Below are positions 45,027-53,721 of a stretch of 64,000 nt of DNA, one piece after another. Under the pieces are notes generated by a model. The model saw only the letters and a program-made list of their open reading frames with translations. It did no database searches and was not told the DNA's origin. Source of the DNA: JAVMKJ01 sp031732855 (GTDB lineage: Bacteria > Pseudomonadota > Gammaproteobacteria > Competibacterales > Competibacteraceae); assembly GCA_031732855.1 (NCBI GenBank), contig JAVMKJ010000105.1, forward strand, positions 1 to 64,000. The letters run 5' to 3'. Position numbers and translations under genes: made by a program. Within the stretch, counting starts at the first letter, position 1. Every line of letters starts with the position of its first letter.

Positions 45027-46115
45027 TCAATCGTAGGCGATATCGATCACCCCGCCACCCAGGCAGTCTTCGCCCAGATAGAAAACGACCGACTGGCCGG
45101 GAGCGATGGCGCGCTGCGGTTCGGCGAAGCGGGCTTCGGCCCCCCACTCGTCCAGCGATTCGAGGACGCAAGCCTGATCGGGCTGGCGGTAGCGGATTTT
45201 GGCTCGGCACGACAACGGCGTGGCGGGCGGTTCCCCGGCGATCCAATGCGGTTGCGCGGCGCGCAGCCGAAAGCGGAACAGGCTGGGATGGTCGCGACCC
45301 TGAACGACGATCAGGGCGTTGTCTTCCAGATTCTTGCCGGCGACGTACCAGGGTTCGCCGCTGCCGTCGCGCCGTCCGCCGATGCCCAGTCCCTGCCGCT
45401 GGCCGATGGTGTGGAACATCAAGCCGGCATGCTCGCCGAGCCATTTTCCTTCCGGCGTCCGGATCGGGCCGGGTTGCGCCGGCAGATAGTGGCTGAGAAA
45501 TTCCCGAAACCGGCGTTCGCCGATGAAACAGATGCCGGTGCTGTCCTTCTTGGCGTGAGTGATCAGGCCGGCCGCCGCCGCCAGTTCCCGCACCCGCTGT
45601 TTGTGCAAGTCACCGACGGGAAACAGCGCGCTGGCCAGTTGGGCTTGATCGAGCCCGTACAGGAAATAGCTCTGGTCCTTGCCGGGATCGCGACCCTTGA
45701 GCAGATGATGGCGACCGCCTCGCTCCACGCGCCGGGCATAGTGGCCGGTGGCGATGAGGTCGGCGCCCAGCCGCCGAGCGTGGTCGAGGAAAGCTCTGAA
45801 CTTGATTTGGGTGTTGCACAGAATGTCCGGATTGGGCGTCCGACCGCACCGGTACTCGTCCAGGAAGTAGCGGAACACCCGGTCCTGATATTCGGCGGTG
45901 AAATTGACCGAATGCAGCGGGATGCCCAGCGTTTCGCATACGGCCCGCGCATCTTCCAGGTCCTCGGCGGCGGCGCAGTAGCCAGCGTCGAAGGACTCCT
46001 CCCAGTTCTTCATGAACACGCCGTGTACGTCGTAGCCCTGCTCGACCAGCAGCAGGGCGGCGACCGAGGAATCCACGCCGCCGGACAAGCCGACGACGAT
46101 GCGGAGTTTGGGCAT
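45027..46115 (-). CDS. mnmA: tRNA-specific 2-thiouridylase MnmA
   Basis: MnmA uses ATP and a persulfide relay to thiolate U34 of tRNA-Lys, -Glu and -Gln. The 362-residue enzyme starts with the PP-loop VVGLSGGVDSSVAALLL. The catalytic cysteines are in GRTPNPDILCNTQIKF and STGICFIGERRF. FHTIGQRQGLGIGG and the C-terminal beta domain (LGEDCLGGGVIDIAYD) complete the family pattern. The frame is open far upstream into the phasin region, but MPKLRIVVG at 46115 is the conserved start. Operon with hflD. Confidence 0.96.
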   Translation of the reverse strand: MPKLRIVVGLSGGVDSSVAALLLVEQGYDVHGVFMKNWEESFDAGYCAAAEDLEDARAVCETLGIPLHSVNFTAEYQDRVFRYFLDEYRCGRTPNPDILCNTQIKFRAFLDHARRLGADLIATGHYARRVERGGRHHLLKGRDPGKDQSYFLYGLDQAQLASALFPVGDLHKQRVRELAAAAGLITHAKKDSTGICFIGERRFREFLSHYLPAQPGPIRTPEGKWLGEHAGLMFHTIGQRQGLGIGGRRDGSGEPWYVAGKNLEDNALIVVQGRDHPSLFRFRLRAAQPHWIAGEPPATPLSCRAKIRYRQPDQACVLESLDEWGAEARFAEPQRAIAPGQSVVFYLGEDCLGGGVIDIAYD

Positions 46116-46219
46116 GGGAGCAGGGGCCGAAACCGGAGGTTGGGCCGCTGGCGGCGAGGCGAAACGGTTCCCGAACGGCGCGGTTCGGCCAGCGGCTGTC
46201 CGGAGATGTCGCGGGAGGG

Positions 46220-46561
46220 CTACTTGACGCCCGACAGGCTTTCCTGAACCAGCTTGTCGAATTCGGTCTTGAAGCGTGCCATCAAATCGGCCAGCGTCTT
46301 GGTGTCGTCGGTAAATTTTTGATGGAGGCCGGTGATCGCCTCGGCTTGGCCAGTCAGAAACGCTCGCAGACTGGTCGGGTCGCTGATGTCGGCGGCGGCC
46401 TTCATCCGGCTCATCGCCATATCGACGTACGATTGCAGGGCGCTCATCTGGAAATTGACCAAAGCCTCGAGATTGACGGCCGAGAGCTTGTTGGCCTTGA
46501 TCACCGGGCCAAGAAAGTTTTGATACTGTTCGGACATTTTGGCCAACGCATCGTTGGACAT
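46220..46561 (-). CDS. Phasin family protein (PHA granule-associated)
   Basis: This 113-residue protein has the phasin pattern: FLGPVIKANKLSAVNLEALVNFQMSALQSYVDMAMSRMKAAADISDPTSLRAFLTGQAEAITGLHQKFTDDTKTLADLMARFKTEFDKLVQESL. It is a helical, amphipathic protein that coats polyhydroxyalkanoate granules and stabilises their surface. GGAGAG precedes the ATG. It is a single-gene unit divergent from rdgC, with a palindrome inside its likely promoter, suggesting repression when no polymer is present. Confidence 0.88.
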   Translation of the reverse strand: MSNDALAKMSEQYQNFLGPVIKANKLSAVNLEALVNFQMSALQSYVDMAMSRMKAAADISDPTSLRAFLTGQAEAITGLHQKFTDDTKTLADLMARFKTEFDKLVQESLSGVK

Positions 46562-46614
46562 GGCAAGTCTCTCCTGAAAATTGTGGTGACATCGAAAATA
46601 ATCGTTCGAAGCGC

Positions 46615-46643
46615 AGAATAATGCAACTTTTGTTGCAGCGCAA
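46615..46643 (-). promoter_or_regulatory. Phasin promoter with a palindromic operator in the spacer
   Basis: On the minus strand, TTGCGC (-35, 46643-46638) and TATTCT (-10, 46620-46615) are separated by 17 bases. The spacer is almost entirely the perfect palindrome TGCAACAAAAGTTGCA (46622-46637). A repressor bound there would block RNA polymerase directly. Phasin genes in other bacteria are repressed by PhaR through TGC/GCA-rich sites, which fits, but no phaR gene is in the window. Confidence 0.55.
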
Positions 46644-46764
46644 CATCATGCCGGATATCTTGTTGCCATGTCGCATCGGTCGGCTTGAAGGCTTGAATGG
46701 CCGGCTTGGCGATACTCCGGCGTTGGCGGATAATCCACGCTTTCGCGGCAACGGATGGTCTCCC

Positions 46765-47664
46765 ATGTGGTTTAGGAATTTGACGGTGTTTCGTTTGGTC
46801 GAGCCTCTTCCCCTGACCGCCGAGGAACTGGCGGCCCGACTGGATCGGCGCGCTTTCCAGCCTTGTCCCAGCCATCAGTCCAGCGCGGCCGGCTGGGTGC
46901 CGCCTCTGGGTCGCAAGGCGCGCGATCTGGTTCACGCCGCGGCGGGGCGGTTGATGGTGTGCCTGCGGATCGAGGAAAAATTGCTGCCGCCGATCGTGGT
47001 CAATCAGGCCGTGGCCGAGCGTGTCGCCCTGATCGAGGATCAGCGGCGGCGACCGGTACGGCGTCGGGAGAAGCAGGAATTGCGCGACCAACTCGTGGGG
47101 GAGTTGCTACCTCGCGCCCTGACCCGCGGCCGTCTCGGCTACGCTTATCTGGACCCGGCGGCAGGCTGGTTGGTAACCGACAGCGCGAGTCCTCGCCGAG
47201 TCGAGGAAATCACCGGCATATTGCGCAAGACACTGGATTCGCTGCCGGTCGCGCCGCCCCGGGTCAGGCAATCCACGGCGGCGGTCATGACGGCTTGGCT
47301 GGACGAGGGACAAGCGCCGGCGGAATTCTCGTTGGGCGATGTCTGTGAATTGCGGGAGGGAGGGGAGACCGGCGGGGTCGTGCGCTGCCGGGGACAGAAT
47401 CTGGTTGGCGACGAGATTCGTGCCCATCTGGAAGCCGGCAAGCAGGTAACCCGGCTCGGTTTGATCTGGAAGGATCGGGTCGCGTTCGTGCTGGATGAGG
47501 CGCTGGTCATTCGTCGGCTCCAGTTTCGCGATGTGGTCCGGGAATCCTTGCGGGATGTCGCGGATTCCCCGGAAGCCCTGTTCGATGCCGAATTCGCGTT
47601 GATGGCTGGAGAGTTGGCCCTGCTGTTGCCACGATTGCTGGAGTTGTTCGGCGGCGAGGCATAA
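46765..47664 (+). CDS. rdgC: Recombination-associated protein RdgC
   Basis: RdgC is a ring-shaped, non-specific DNA-binding protein that limits RecA activity. The 299-residue product has MWFRNLTVFRL at the start, FQPCPSHQSSAAGWVPPLG, RLMVCLRIEEKLLPPIVVNQAVAERVALIEDQ, and the SAVMTAW-like TAAVMTAWLDEGQAPAEFSLGDVCELRE. It ends ARLPRLLELFGGE-like. Length is normal. The ATG at 46765 is chosen because the conserved N-terminus begins there; the frame upstream overlaps the phasin promoter. Confidence 0.94.
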   Translation: MWFRNLTVFRLVEPLPLTAEELAARLDRRAFQPCPSHQSSAAGWVPPLGRKARDLVHAAAGRLMVCLRIEEKLLPPIVVNQAVAERVALIEDQRRRPVRRREKQELRDQLVGELLPRALTRGRLGYAYLDPAAGWLVTDSASPRRVEEITGILRKTLDSLPVAPPRVRQSTAAVMTAWLDEGQAPAEFSLGDVCELREGGETGGVVRCRGQNLVGDEIRAHLEAGKQVTRLGLIWKDRVAFVLDEALVIRRLQFRDVVRESLRDVADSPEALFDAEFALMAGELALLLPRLLELFGGEA

Positions 47665-47751
47665 CGGTCTCTGGAATCGGGCCAGACTCGGCGCTAGGTT
47701 GAATCGAACTATAAAGATTTCGTACGGATCAGCGGTTCGGAAAGGCGGCAC

Positions 47752-48807
47752 ATGAGTACTTGGCAACTGACTAACGCAATCGTTTTGGTGGGGGTGGCCG
47801 CGGTTTTGGCGGCGGTCGGCTGGCTGGCCGTCCGCATTATCTTGGGGCAGAAGCAGCGGATCGAGGAACAGCTGCAGGCGGCGCGGCGGGCGGCGGCGGA
47901 GAAGGCGGCGGCGGAGAAGGCGGCGGCGGAGAAGGCGGCGGCGGATAAAGTAGCGATTGCCCGGGCGGCGGCGGCGCGATTGTCGGCGCGGCGGGCGGCG
48001 GTGGAGAAGGCGGCCGCCGAACGGACGGCCATCGAAAAGGCGGCCGTGGAGCAGGCCATAGCCGAATGGGCGGCAGCCGAACAGGCCGAAGCCGACCGCG
48101 TGCAGCTGCGTCGGACCACGGAAGAGCGGCGGGAAGCCGAGGAGGTCGGGGCGAGGATGCGGGCTGTCGAGGAAGCCATTTCCGAATGGATTGAGGCGGA
48201 ACGGGAAGGGAGCCGGTTGGCGGCTACCGAGACGGTTCCGGGCAAGCCGGTCCAGAAGACCTATACCCGTACCGAGGCCATTCACCAGCAGGTGCGCCTG
48301 CACGCCGAACTGGTCGATAAAGAATTACAGGAATTGGAATACATCAAAAACCGCATTCAAGTCGGCGTGGATTTTCTTCCGATCGAATTCAGGCAGGCGA
48401 TCGACGACTGGAAGAAAGGCATGGCTTTCAGGCGCAGCACCTTCGAGGACCTCAAGCTCAAGTTTCGCTACAAGGCCTATTCGGTCGAAGACGGCTACGA
48501 ACTGCTGTATATGTACAACGCGTGGATGGTTCAACAGCGGCAGAAGCTCAGGGTGTTCATCCGGTTGCTGGGTACCGATGTGGATCGGGCGGAAAGTATT
48601 CAGGCGGCCATCGAACAGGCGGAACGCAGCGAGCGGGAAAAGTATCTGGAGATGGATGTGGATGTCATCTACGCCTTGCACAACATCCGTTCCATTCTGG
48701 AGAAATTGATCGGCATGGAAACCATTCTCAAGGAGTTGGAGGCTGTTTGCCGCAAGCGGTCCGAGCAGATCATCTCTCCTTCGTGGGAAGCGAAGGGGTC
48801 GCTGTAA
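47752..48807 (+). CDS. Membrane-anchored Ala-rich coiled-coil protein, function unknown
   Basis: This 351-residue protein has one N-terminal membrane helix (about residues 9-31: AIVLVGVAAVLAAVGWLAVRIIL). A long Ala/Glu/Lys/Arg-rich coiled coil (about 35-165) follows, then a helical domain (about 180-345) with YIKNRIQVGVDFLPIEFRQAIDDWKKGMAFRRSTF. Four consecutive AAAEK-type units at residues 47-66 are encoded by a 15-base DNA repeat (47890-47949). The topology resembles envelope-spanning proteins, but I recognise no family. It stands alone between rdgC and the liv operon. Confidence 0.75.
   Translation: MSTWQLTNAIVLVGVAAVLAAVGWLAVRIILGQKQRIEEQLQAARRAAAEKAAAEKAAAEKAAADKVAIARAAAARLSARRAAVEKAAAERTAIEKAAVEQAIAEWAAAEQAEADRVQLRRTTEERREAEEVGARMRAVEEAISEWIEAEREGSRLAATETVPGKPVQKTYTRTEAIHQQVRLHAELVDKELQELEYIKNRIQVGVDFLPIEFRQAIDDWKKGMAFRRSTFEDLKLKFRYKAYSVEDGYELLYMYNAWMVQQRQKLRVFIRLLGTDVDRAESIQAAIEQAERSEREKYLEMDVDVIYALHNIRSILEKLIGMETILKELEAVCRKRSEQIISPSWEAKGSL
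47890..47949 (+). repeat. 15-base tandem repeat within the coiled-coil gene
   Basis: The unit GCGGCGGCGGAGAAG occurs three times exactly (47890-47934), and a fourth copy ends GATAAA (47935-47949). Each unit encodes AAAEK (the last AAADK). In-frame repeats of this kind can change copy number by slippage, which would lengthen or shorten the coiled coil by five residues per unit. Confidence 0.9.
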
Positions 48808-48835
48808 ACAGAAGCGTAAACTGCGGCGGCAACGC

Positions 48836-48841
48836 TATAAT
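48836..48841 (+). promoter_or_regulatory. -10 hexamer for the liv operon
   Basis: TATAAT at 48836-48841 lies 121 bases before livJ in the 154-base gap after the coiled-coil gene. The -35 region is weak, so the promoter may depend on an activator. Confidence 0.45.
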
Positions 48842-48961
48842 CGTTTTGGGGAGGAATGAAGCGCTCGTCGTTTCGATGCTGCTTCGCAGTATCGTGTCCT
48901 CACTCTTTTAAATAGATGACCGGGCTTCCGGTGTCGACGACTTTCAGGAGAGGAAGATTTT

Positions 48962-50122
48962 ATGAGAAAAGCATTATCTTTGTTGCTGCTTGCGATGATG
49001 GTCTCCCTTGGCGCGACCGCCTGGAGCGCCGAGAAGACCCTCAAGCTGGGCGTTATCGCCGAACTGACCGGCGACATGCCCGCGGTGGGAGCGTCTTGCA
49101 AGAATGCCGCCGAGTTGGCGGTCAAGGAGATCAACGCAGCCGGTGGCCTGCAAGTCGGCAAGGAAAAAATGAAGGTGCAACTGGTGGTGGAGGATAATGC
49201 CGGCAAGGCCGACCAGTCCGCCGCCGCCGCCCAGAAGTTGATCACCCAGGACGAGGTGCTGGCCATCGTAGGCCCCAACGCCAGCCGTTATGCGATCCCG
49301 GCGTCGGAAATCGCCGAGAGTTCCGAAACGGTGCTGATCACACCCTGGTCGACCAATCCTAAAACCACGTTGGATGCCAGCACCAACAAGCCCAAGAAAT
49401 ACGTCTTTCGGGCCTGCTTCATCGACCCCTTCCAAGGCGGAGTGCTGGCCAAGTTCGCGCTGGAGAACCTGAAGGCCAAGAAGGCTGCGGTGCTCTACGA
49501 CGTGGCTTCCGACTATAACAAGGGCATCGCCGAGGTTTTCAAGACGAACTATGAAAAGCTGGGCGGCAAGATCGTGGCCTTCGAGACCTACACCACCAAC
49601 GACAAGGATTTCTCGGCGCAGTTGACCAAGATCAAGGACGCCAAGCCGGACGTGATCTTCCTGCCCAACTACTACAATGAAGTGCCGCTCCAGGTGCAGC
49701 AGGCCAAGCGGTTGGGCATTACTGTTCCCTTCATCGGCAGCGACTCCTGGGGTAGCCCCGAACTTTTGACTCTGGGCGGCGCCGATCTGAACGGCTACTA
49801 CTTCAGCACCCACTACGCCGCCGACAACGCCGCGCCGGTCGCCAAAAAGTTCATTGAGGACTACAAAAAGGCCTATGGCGTGGCGCCGGACGATGTGGCC
49901 GCGCTGACCTACGATGCTTTCGGCCTGTTGTTCGGCTCGATCAAGGGTGCTGGCAAGGCCGACCGTGAATCCATCCGCGCCGCGCTGGCCACCCTGCCGA
50001 GCTACAAGGGCGTTACCGGGGACATGAAGTTCCAGGCCGATTCGCGCGACCCGATCAAGAGCGCCGTCATCCTGCAAATCAAGGACGGCAAATTCACCTA
50101 CTTCACCAACGCCAATCCCTGA
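48962..50122 (+). CDS. livJ: Branched-chain amino acid ABC transporter, periplasmic binding protein
   Basis: This 386-residue precursor has a signal peptide (MRKALSLLLLAMMVSLGATAWSA) and a Leu/Ile/Val-binding type I periplasmic fold. LKLGVIAELTGDMPAVGASCKNAAELAVKEINAAGG is the ligand-site opening. GPNASRYAIPASEIAESSETVLITPWSTNP and FIGSDSWGSPELLTLGG follow. It delivers substrate to LivHMGF. The exact ligand (branched-chain amino acid, urea or another small amide) cannot be told from sequence. GGAGAGGAAG precedes the ATG. A hairpin with a T-rich tail after the gene probably reduces transcription of the downstream genes. Confidence 0.93.
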   Translation: MRKALSLLLLAMMVSLGATAWSAEKTLKLGVIAELTGDMPAVGASCKNAAELAVKEINAAGGLQVGKEKMKVQLVVEDNAGKADQSAAAAQKLITQDEVLAIVGPNASRYAIPASEIAESSETVLITPWSTNPKTTLDASTNKPKKYVFRACFIDPFQGGVLAKFALENLKAKKAAVLYDVASDYNKGIAEVFKTNYEKLGGKIVAFETYTTNDKDFSAQLTKIKDAKPDVIFLPNYYNEVPLQVQQAKRLGITVPFIGSDSWGSPELLTLGGADLNGYYFSTHYAADNAAPVAKKFIEDYKKAYGVAPDDVAALTYDAFGLLFGSIKGAGKADRESIRAALATLPSYKGVTGDMKFQADSRDPIKSAVILQIKDGKFTYFTNANP

Positions 50123-50154
50123 TCGATCGAGGATGACGGCTTGACGTAACGCGA

Positions 50155-50183
50155 GGGCGGTCCGACGGGCCGCCCTTCTTCTT
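50155..50183 (+). terminator. Intrinsic terminator or attenuator between livJ and livH
   Basis: A stem of nine pairs with one G-U (50155-50163 with 50167-50175, loop GAC) is followed by TTCTTCTT (50176-50183). It lies 33 bases after the livJ stop and 28 bases before livH. As a leaky terminator it would give more binding protein than permease. Confidence 0.65.
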
Positions 50184-50210
50184 GCAACAGCGGCGCCGCG
50201 GGTCACGATC

Positions 50211-51098
50211 TTGAGCGAAGGCATCATCTACTGGCTGCAACAGGCTTTGAACGCCCTGCAACTGGGCAGTATCTACGCCCTCATCGCCTTGGGTTACACC
50301 ATGGTCTACGGCATTCTGACCATGATCAATTTCGCCCATGGCGACGTGTTCATGGTGGGGGCCTTTTTCTGTTTCCTGGCCGCCGTGTACCTGGGTCTGC
50401 CCTTCGTGCCCACGCTGCTGCTGACCATGCTGGGCGCCGCGCTGCTGGGGGTGATGATCGAGCGCCTGGCCTACAAGCCGTTGCGCCACGCGCCCCGGGT
50501 GTCGGCCATCATCACTGCCTTGGGGGTGGGCATTTTTCTGGAAAACTTCACCCTGGCGCTGGCGCCCTATCCCAAGAACATTCCCGCTTTGCTGGAAAAT
50601 GTCACCTGGGATTTGGGCGGCGTCTCTTTGTCTTCCCTGCAGGTCATCATCATCCTGCTGTCGCTGGGACTGATGTTCGTGCTGGATTACGTCGTCCACC
50701 GTACCCCGGTGGGCATGGCGATGAGGGCTATTTCCTGGGACAAGACTTTCGTGCCGCTGATGGGGGTGCCGCTGGATCTCATCATTTCGATCACCTTCGC
50801 CATCGGCGCGGGGCTGGCGGGGGCGGCGGGCACCATGTATGCGCTTGCCTATCCGGTCATCGACCCCTACATGGGCATCATGGTGGGCTGGAAGGCGTTC
50901 ATCTCCGCCGTGGTGGGCGGCATCGGCAACATCCGCGGAGCGATGATCGGCGCCTTCATCCTGGGCGGGGTGGAGATCATGGTCGCGGCCTTTTTTCCCT
51001 CCACCTACCGGGATTTCGTCGCCTTCACCCTCCTGATGCTGCTGATCGTCGTTCGGCCCTACGGCATTCTGGGTAAGCCACGGACGCAAAAAGTATGA
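50211..51098 (+). CDS. livH: Branched-chain amino acid ABC transporter permease LivH
   Basis: This 295-residue inner-membrane permease has about eight membrane helices. QLGSIYALIALGYTMVYGILTMINFAHGDVFMVGAF is the family signature. The cytoplasmic coupling region contains TPVGMAMRAISWDKTFVPLMGVPLD, and VVGGIGNIRGAMIGAFILGGVE is near the end. The TTG at 50211 is taken as start. The stop overlaps the livM start by four bases. Confidence 0.94.
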   Translation: MSEGIIYWLQQALNALQLGSIYALIALGYTMVYGILTMINFAHGDVFMVGAFFCFLAAVYLGLPFVPTLLLTMLGAALLGVMIERLAYKPLRHAPRVSAIITALGVGIFLENFTLALAPYPKNIPALLENVTWDLGGVSLSSLQVIIILLSLGLMFVLDYVVHRTPVGMAMRAISWDKTFVPLMGVPLDLIISITFAIGAGLAGAAGTMYALAYPVIDPYMGIMVGWKAFISAVVGGIGNIRGAMIGAFILGGVEIMVAAFFPSTYRDFVAFTLLMLLIVVRPYGILGKPRTQKV

Positions 51099-52198
51099 AG
51101 ACGGTGTGGAACGTGGGTTGGGAATGGCTGATGGCGCAGCGTTGGCTACTGCCGGTATTGATTGCGGTCGGGTTCGTCCTGGCCTTCGCCATTCCCGAGT
51201 ACAACCTGTTCAACAAGTACGTTCAGCTGGTCATGATGTACGTCGGGATCAACATCATCCTGACCGTCAGCCTGAACCTGGTGAACGGCTACATGGGCGA
51301 GTTTTCCCTGGCCCACGCCGGCTTCATGGCGGTGGGGGCCTACACCGCCGCCCTGCTGACCCAGAAGGTGTTGCCGGTGGCCGCGTATCCGGGGCTGTTT
51401 CCACTGGCGGTGCTGGCCGGCGGGCTGATGGCGGCGCTGCTGGGGCTGATCGTAGCGGTGCCGTCGTTCAAGGTGCGCGGCGATTATCTGGCCATCATCA
51501 CCCTGGCGTTCCTGATGATCGTCAAGTCGGTCATCGAGAATATCGACTATATCGGCGGCCCGCGCGGCATTCCCGGCATCAGGAAATTAACCACGTTGCC
51601 CTGGGTGTTTTTCTGGGTGGTGGTGTCGGTCTGGGTGGTGCGCAACTTCGTCTATTCCAAGTACGGTCGCGGCGTCCTGTCGATCCGCGAGGACGAGATC
51701 GCCAGCGACCTGATGAGCGTCAATACCCAGCGGGTGAAGTTCCTGGCGTTCATGGTGTCGTCCTTTTTCGCCGGCATCGCCGGAGGGTTGTTCGCCCATC
51801 TGTTGCAGTTCATCAGCCCCCGGGTGTTCGACATCATCAAGACCACCGACATATTGATCATGGTCTATCTGGGTGGCATCGCCTCCATCGGTGGCTCCAT
51901 CCTCGGCGCGACCGCCTACACCGTACTGCTGGAACTGCTGCGGCCGTCCACGGTGGCGGCCATGCTGGCCTGGCTGCCGGCGGTGGTGTTCGATCCGCTC
52001 AACGAGCATTTCATCCGTCACCTGGGTGTCTGGCGGATGGTGATCATGCCGTTGCTGCTGGTCTTGGTGATGCTGTACTGGCCGCGCGGAATCATGGGCT
52101 TGCGGGAGTTCCGCTGGTTTATCCCCAGACGCGACCTGGATGCCCACCACCGCCCGAACGTCCACGGGGGAAGTCATGACGCTGCTCGCGGCCACTAA
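51095..52198 (+). CDS. livM: Branched-chain amino acid ABC transporter permease LivM
   Basis: This 367-residue second permease subunit has multiple hydrophobic helices. VSLNLVNGYMGEFSLAHAGFMAVGAYTAALL is the LivM signature, and RGDYLAIITLAFLMIVKSVIENIDYIGGPRGIPGI follows. The EAA-type coupling loop is GRGVLSIREDEIASDLMSVNTQRVKFLAF. MVYLGGIASIGGSILGATAYT completes the pattern. It overlaps livH by four bases and livG by 23 bases, so the operon is tightly coupled. Confidence 0.94.
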   Translation: MKTVWNVGWEWLMAQRWLLPVLIAVGFVLAFAIPEYNLFNKYVQLVMMYVGINIILTVSLNLVNGYMGEFSLAHAGFMAVGAYTAALLTQKVLPVAAYPGLFPLAVLAGGLMAALLGLIVAVPSFKVRGDYLAIITLAFLMIVKSVIENIDYIGGPRGIPGIRKLTTLPWVFFWVVVSVWVVRNFVYSKYGRGVLSIREDEIASDLMSVNTQRVKFLAFMVSSFFAGIAGGLFAHLLQFISPRVFDIIKTTDILIMVYLGGIASIGGSILGATAYTVLLELLRPSTVAAMLAWLPAVVFDPLNEHFIRHLGVWRMVIMPLLLVLVMLYWPRGIMGLREFRWFIPRRDLDAHHRPNVHGGSHDAARGH

Positions 52199-52946
52199 GG
52201 TCAGGCACTACTTCGGCGGTCTGTGCGCGGTCGCCGATTTCAATCTGGACCTCCAGTCCGGCGATTTGATGGGCATCATCGGTCCCAATGGCGCGGGCAA
52301 AACCACGATCTTCAACCTGATCACCGGAGTTTACCGGGCCAGCGAGGGCAGCATCCGGCTGCGGGACACCGAACTGGTGGGCAAGACGCCGCATCAGATC
52401 ACCGCGCTGCGGGTCGGCCGCACTTTCCAGAACATCCGGCTGTTCCGGGATTTGTCGGTGCTGGACAACGTGCGCATCGCCCATTACGCCCAGGTTCGCT
52501 ACAGTCCGCTGGAGGCGTTGCTGCATCTTGGCCGCTACCGCCGGGAAGAACAGCGCATCATCGAAAATTCCCAGCGGCTGCTGGCCATTTTCAAGCTGGA
52601 GCATCTGGCCGGCGAGACCGCCAAAAACTTGCCCTACGGCTCGCAACGGCGGCTGGAAATCGCACGGGCGCTGGCCATCGATCCGGAGCTGTTGCTGCTG
52701 GACGAACCGGCGGCCGGCATGAATCCGAACGAGATCGATCAGCTGATGGAGTTCATTCAGTGGATTCGGCGGGAATTCAAGCTCACCATTCTGCTGATCG
52801 AGCACCAGATGAAGCTGGTGATGGGCATTTGCGAGCGGATCAAGGTGCTGGATTTCGGCGAAACCCTGGCCGAGGGGCCGCCGGAGGCGATCCAGAACGA
52901 TCCCAAGGTGTTGGAGGCTTACCTGGGCGAGGGGCCGGTCGGATGA
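52176..52946 (+). CDS. livG: Branched-chain amino acid ABC transporter ATPase LivG
   Basis: This 256-residue ABC ATPase has Walker A GPNGAGKTT, the Q-loop in VGRTFQNIRLFRDLSVLDNV, the signature LPYGSQRRLEIARALA and Walker B LLLLDEPAAGMNPNE, followed by the H-loop in ILLIEHQMKLVM. The ATG at 52176 (MTLLAATKV) with GGGGGAAG upstream is chosen; it lies within livM. It works as a heterodimer with LivF. Confidence 0.96.
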   Translation: MTLLAATKVRHYFGGLCAVADFNLDLQSGDLMGIIGPNGAGKTTIFNLITGVYRASEGSIRLRDTELVGKTPHQITALRVGRTFQNIRLFRDLSVLDNVRIAHYAQVRYSPLEALLHLGRYRREEQRIIENSQRLLAIFKLEHLAGETAKNLPYGSQRRLEIARALAIDPELLLLDEPAAGMNPNEIDQLMEFIQWIRREFKLTILLIEHQMKLVMGICERIKVLDFGETLAEGPPEAIQNDPKVLEAYLGEGPVG

Positions 52947-53677
52947 GCGACGGAACGGGTGGGTTCGAGGACATTCAACTGGAAGTGCGCGACCTGGAGG
53001 TCCATTACGACGGTATCCGGGCGCTGCATGGTGTTTCCTTCACCGTGCTGAAACGCGAGATCGTCACCCTGATCGGCGCCAACGGAGCCGGCAAGACCTC
53101 GATTCTGCGGGCGATTTCGGGTCTGATATCCTACGGTGGCGCCGTCGTGTTTGAGGGTCAGGATCTCAAACGGGTGCCCGCGCACCGGATCGTCGGACTG
53201 GGCATCGCCCACGTGCCGGAGGGTCGGGGTATCTTCGGCAATCTGACCGTGCTGGAAAACCTGCGGTTGGCCACCTGGCAGCGGGCGGACAAGGGCGAGA
53301 TCGCGGCGGATTACGACCGGGTCTTTGCGATCTTTCCGAGGCTTAAGGAGCGCCAACGTCAGCCGGGCGGGACCCTGTCCGGCGGCGAGCAGCAAATGCT
53401 GGCGGTGGGGCGGGCGTTGATGAGCCGGGGTCGGCTGCTGGTGCTGGACGAACCGTCCATGGGATTGTCGCCGCGGCTGGTGCAAGAGATCTTCCGGGTG
53501 ATCGAGGACATCAACCGCTCCGGAACCACCATTCTGCTGGTGGAGCAGAACGCCAACATGGCCCTGCGGATTGCATCCCGCGCCTATGTCCTGGAAACCG
53601 GCGGCATCATCCTGTCGGGCACCGGTCGAGAATTGCTGGGCGATCCCCGGGTTAAGGAGGCATATCTCGGTACGTAA
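52943..53677 (+). CDS. livF: Branched-chain amino acid ABC transporter ATPase LivF
   Basis: This 244-residue ABC ATPase has Walker A GANGAGKTS, HVPEGRGIFGNLTVLENL, the signature LSGGEQQMLAVGRALM, Walker B LLVLDEPSMGLSP and the H-loop region ILLVEQNANMAL, which has Gln-Asn in place of the usual His, as in other LivF proteins. It begins with an ATGA overlap with livG and closes the operon. The next gene is convergent. Confidence 0.96.
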   Translation: MSDGTGGFEDIQLEVRDLEVHYDGIRALHGVSFTVLKREIVTLIGANGAGKTSILRAISGLISYGGAVVFEGQDLKRVPAHRIVGLGIAHVPEGRGIFGNLTVLENLRLATWQRADKGEIAADYDRVFAIFPRLKERQRQPGGTLSGGEQQMLAVGRALMSRGRLLVLDEPSMGLSPRLVQEIFRVIEDINRSGTTILLVEQNANMALRIASRAYVLETGGIILSGTGRELLGDPRVKEAYLGT

Positions 53678-53721
53678 CCGCGCAAGCTGGAAGCGGCGGC
53701 GTCGAGATTTTCTCCCCTCAT

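Noticed and set aside
47890..47949. Short regular repeats considered as a CRISPR-like or intergenic repeat array
   Set aside because: The 15-base units are contiguous with no spacers and lie in frame inside a coding sequence.
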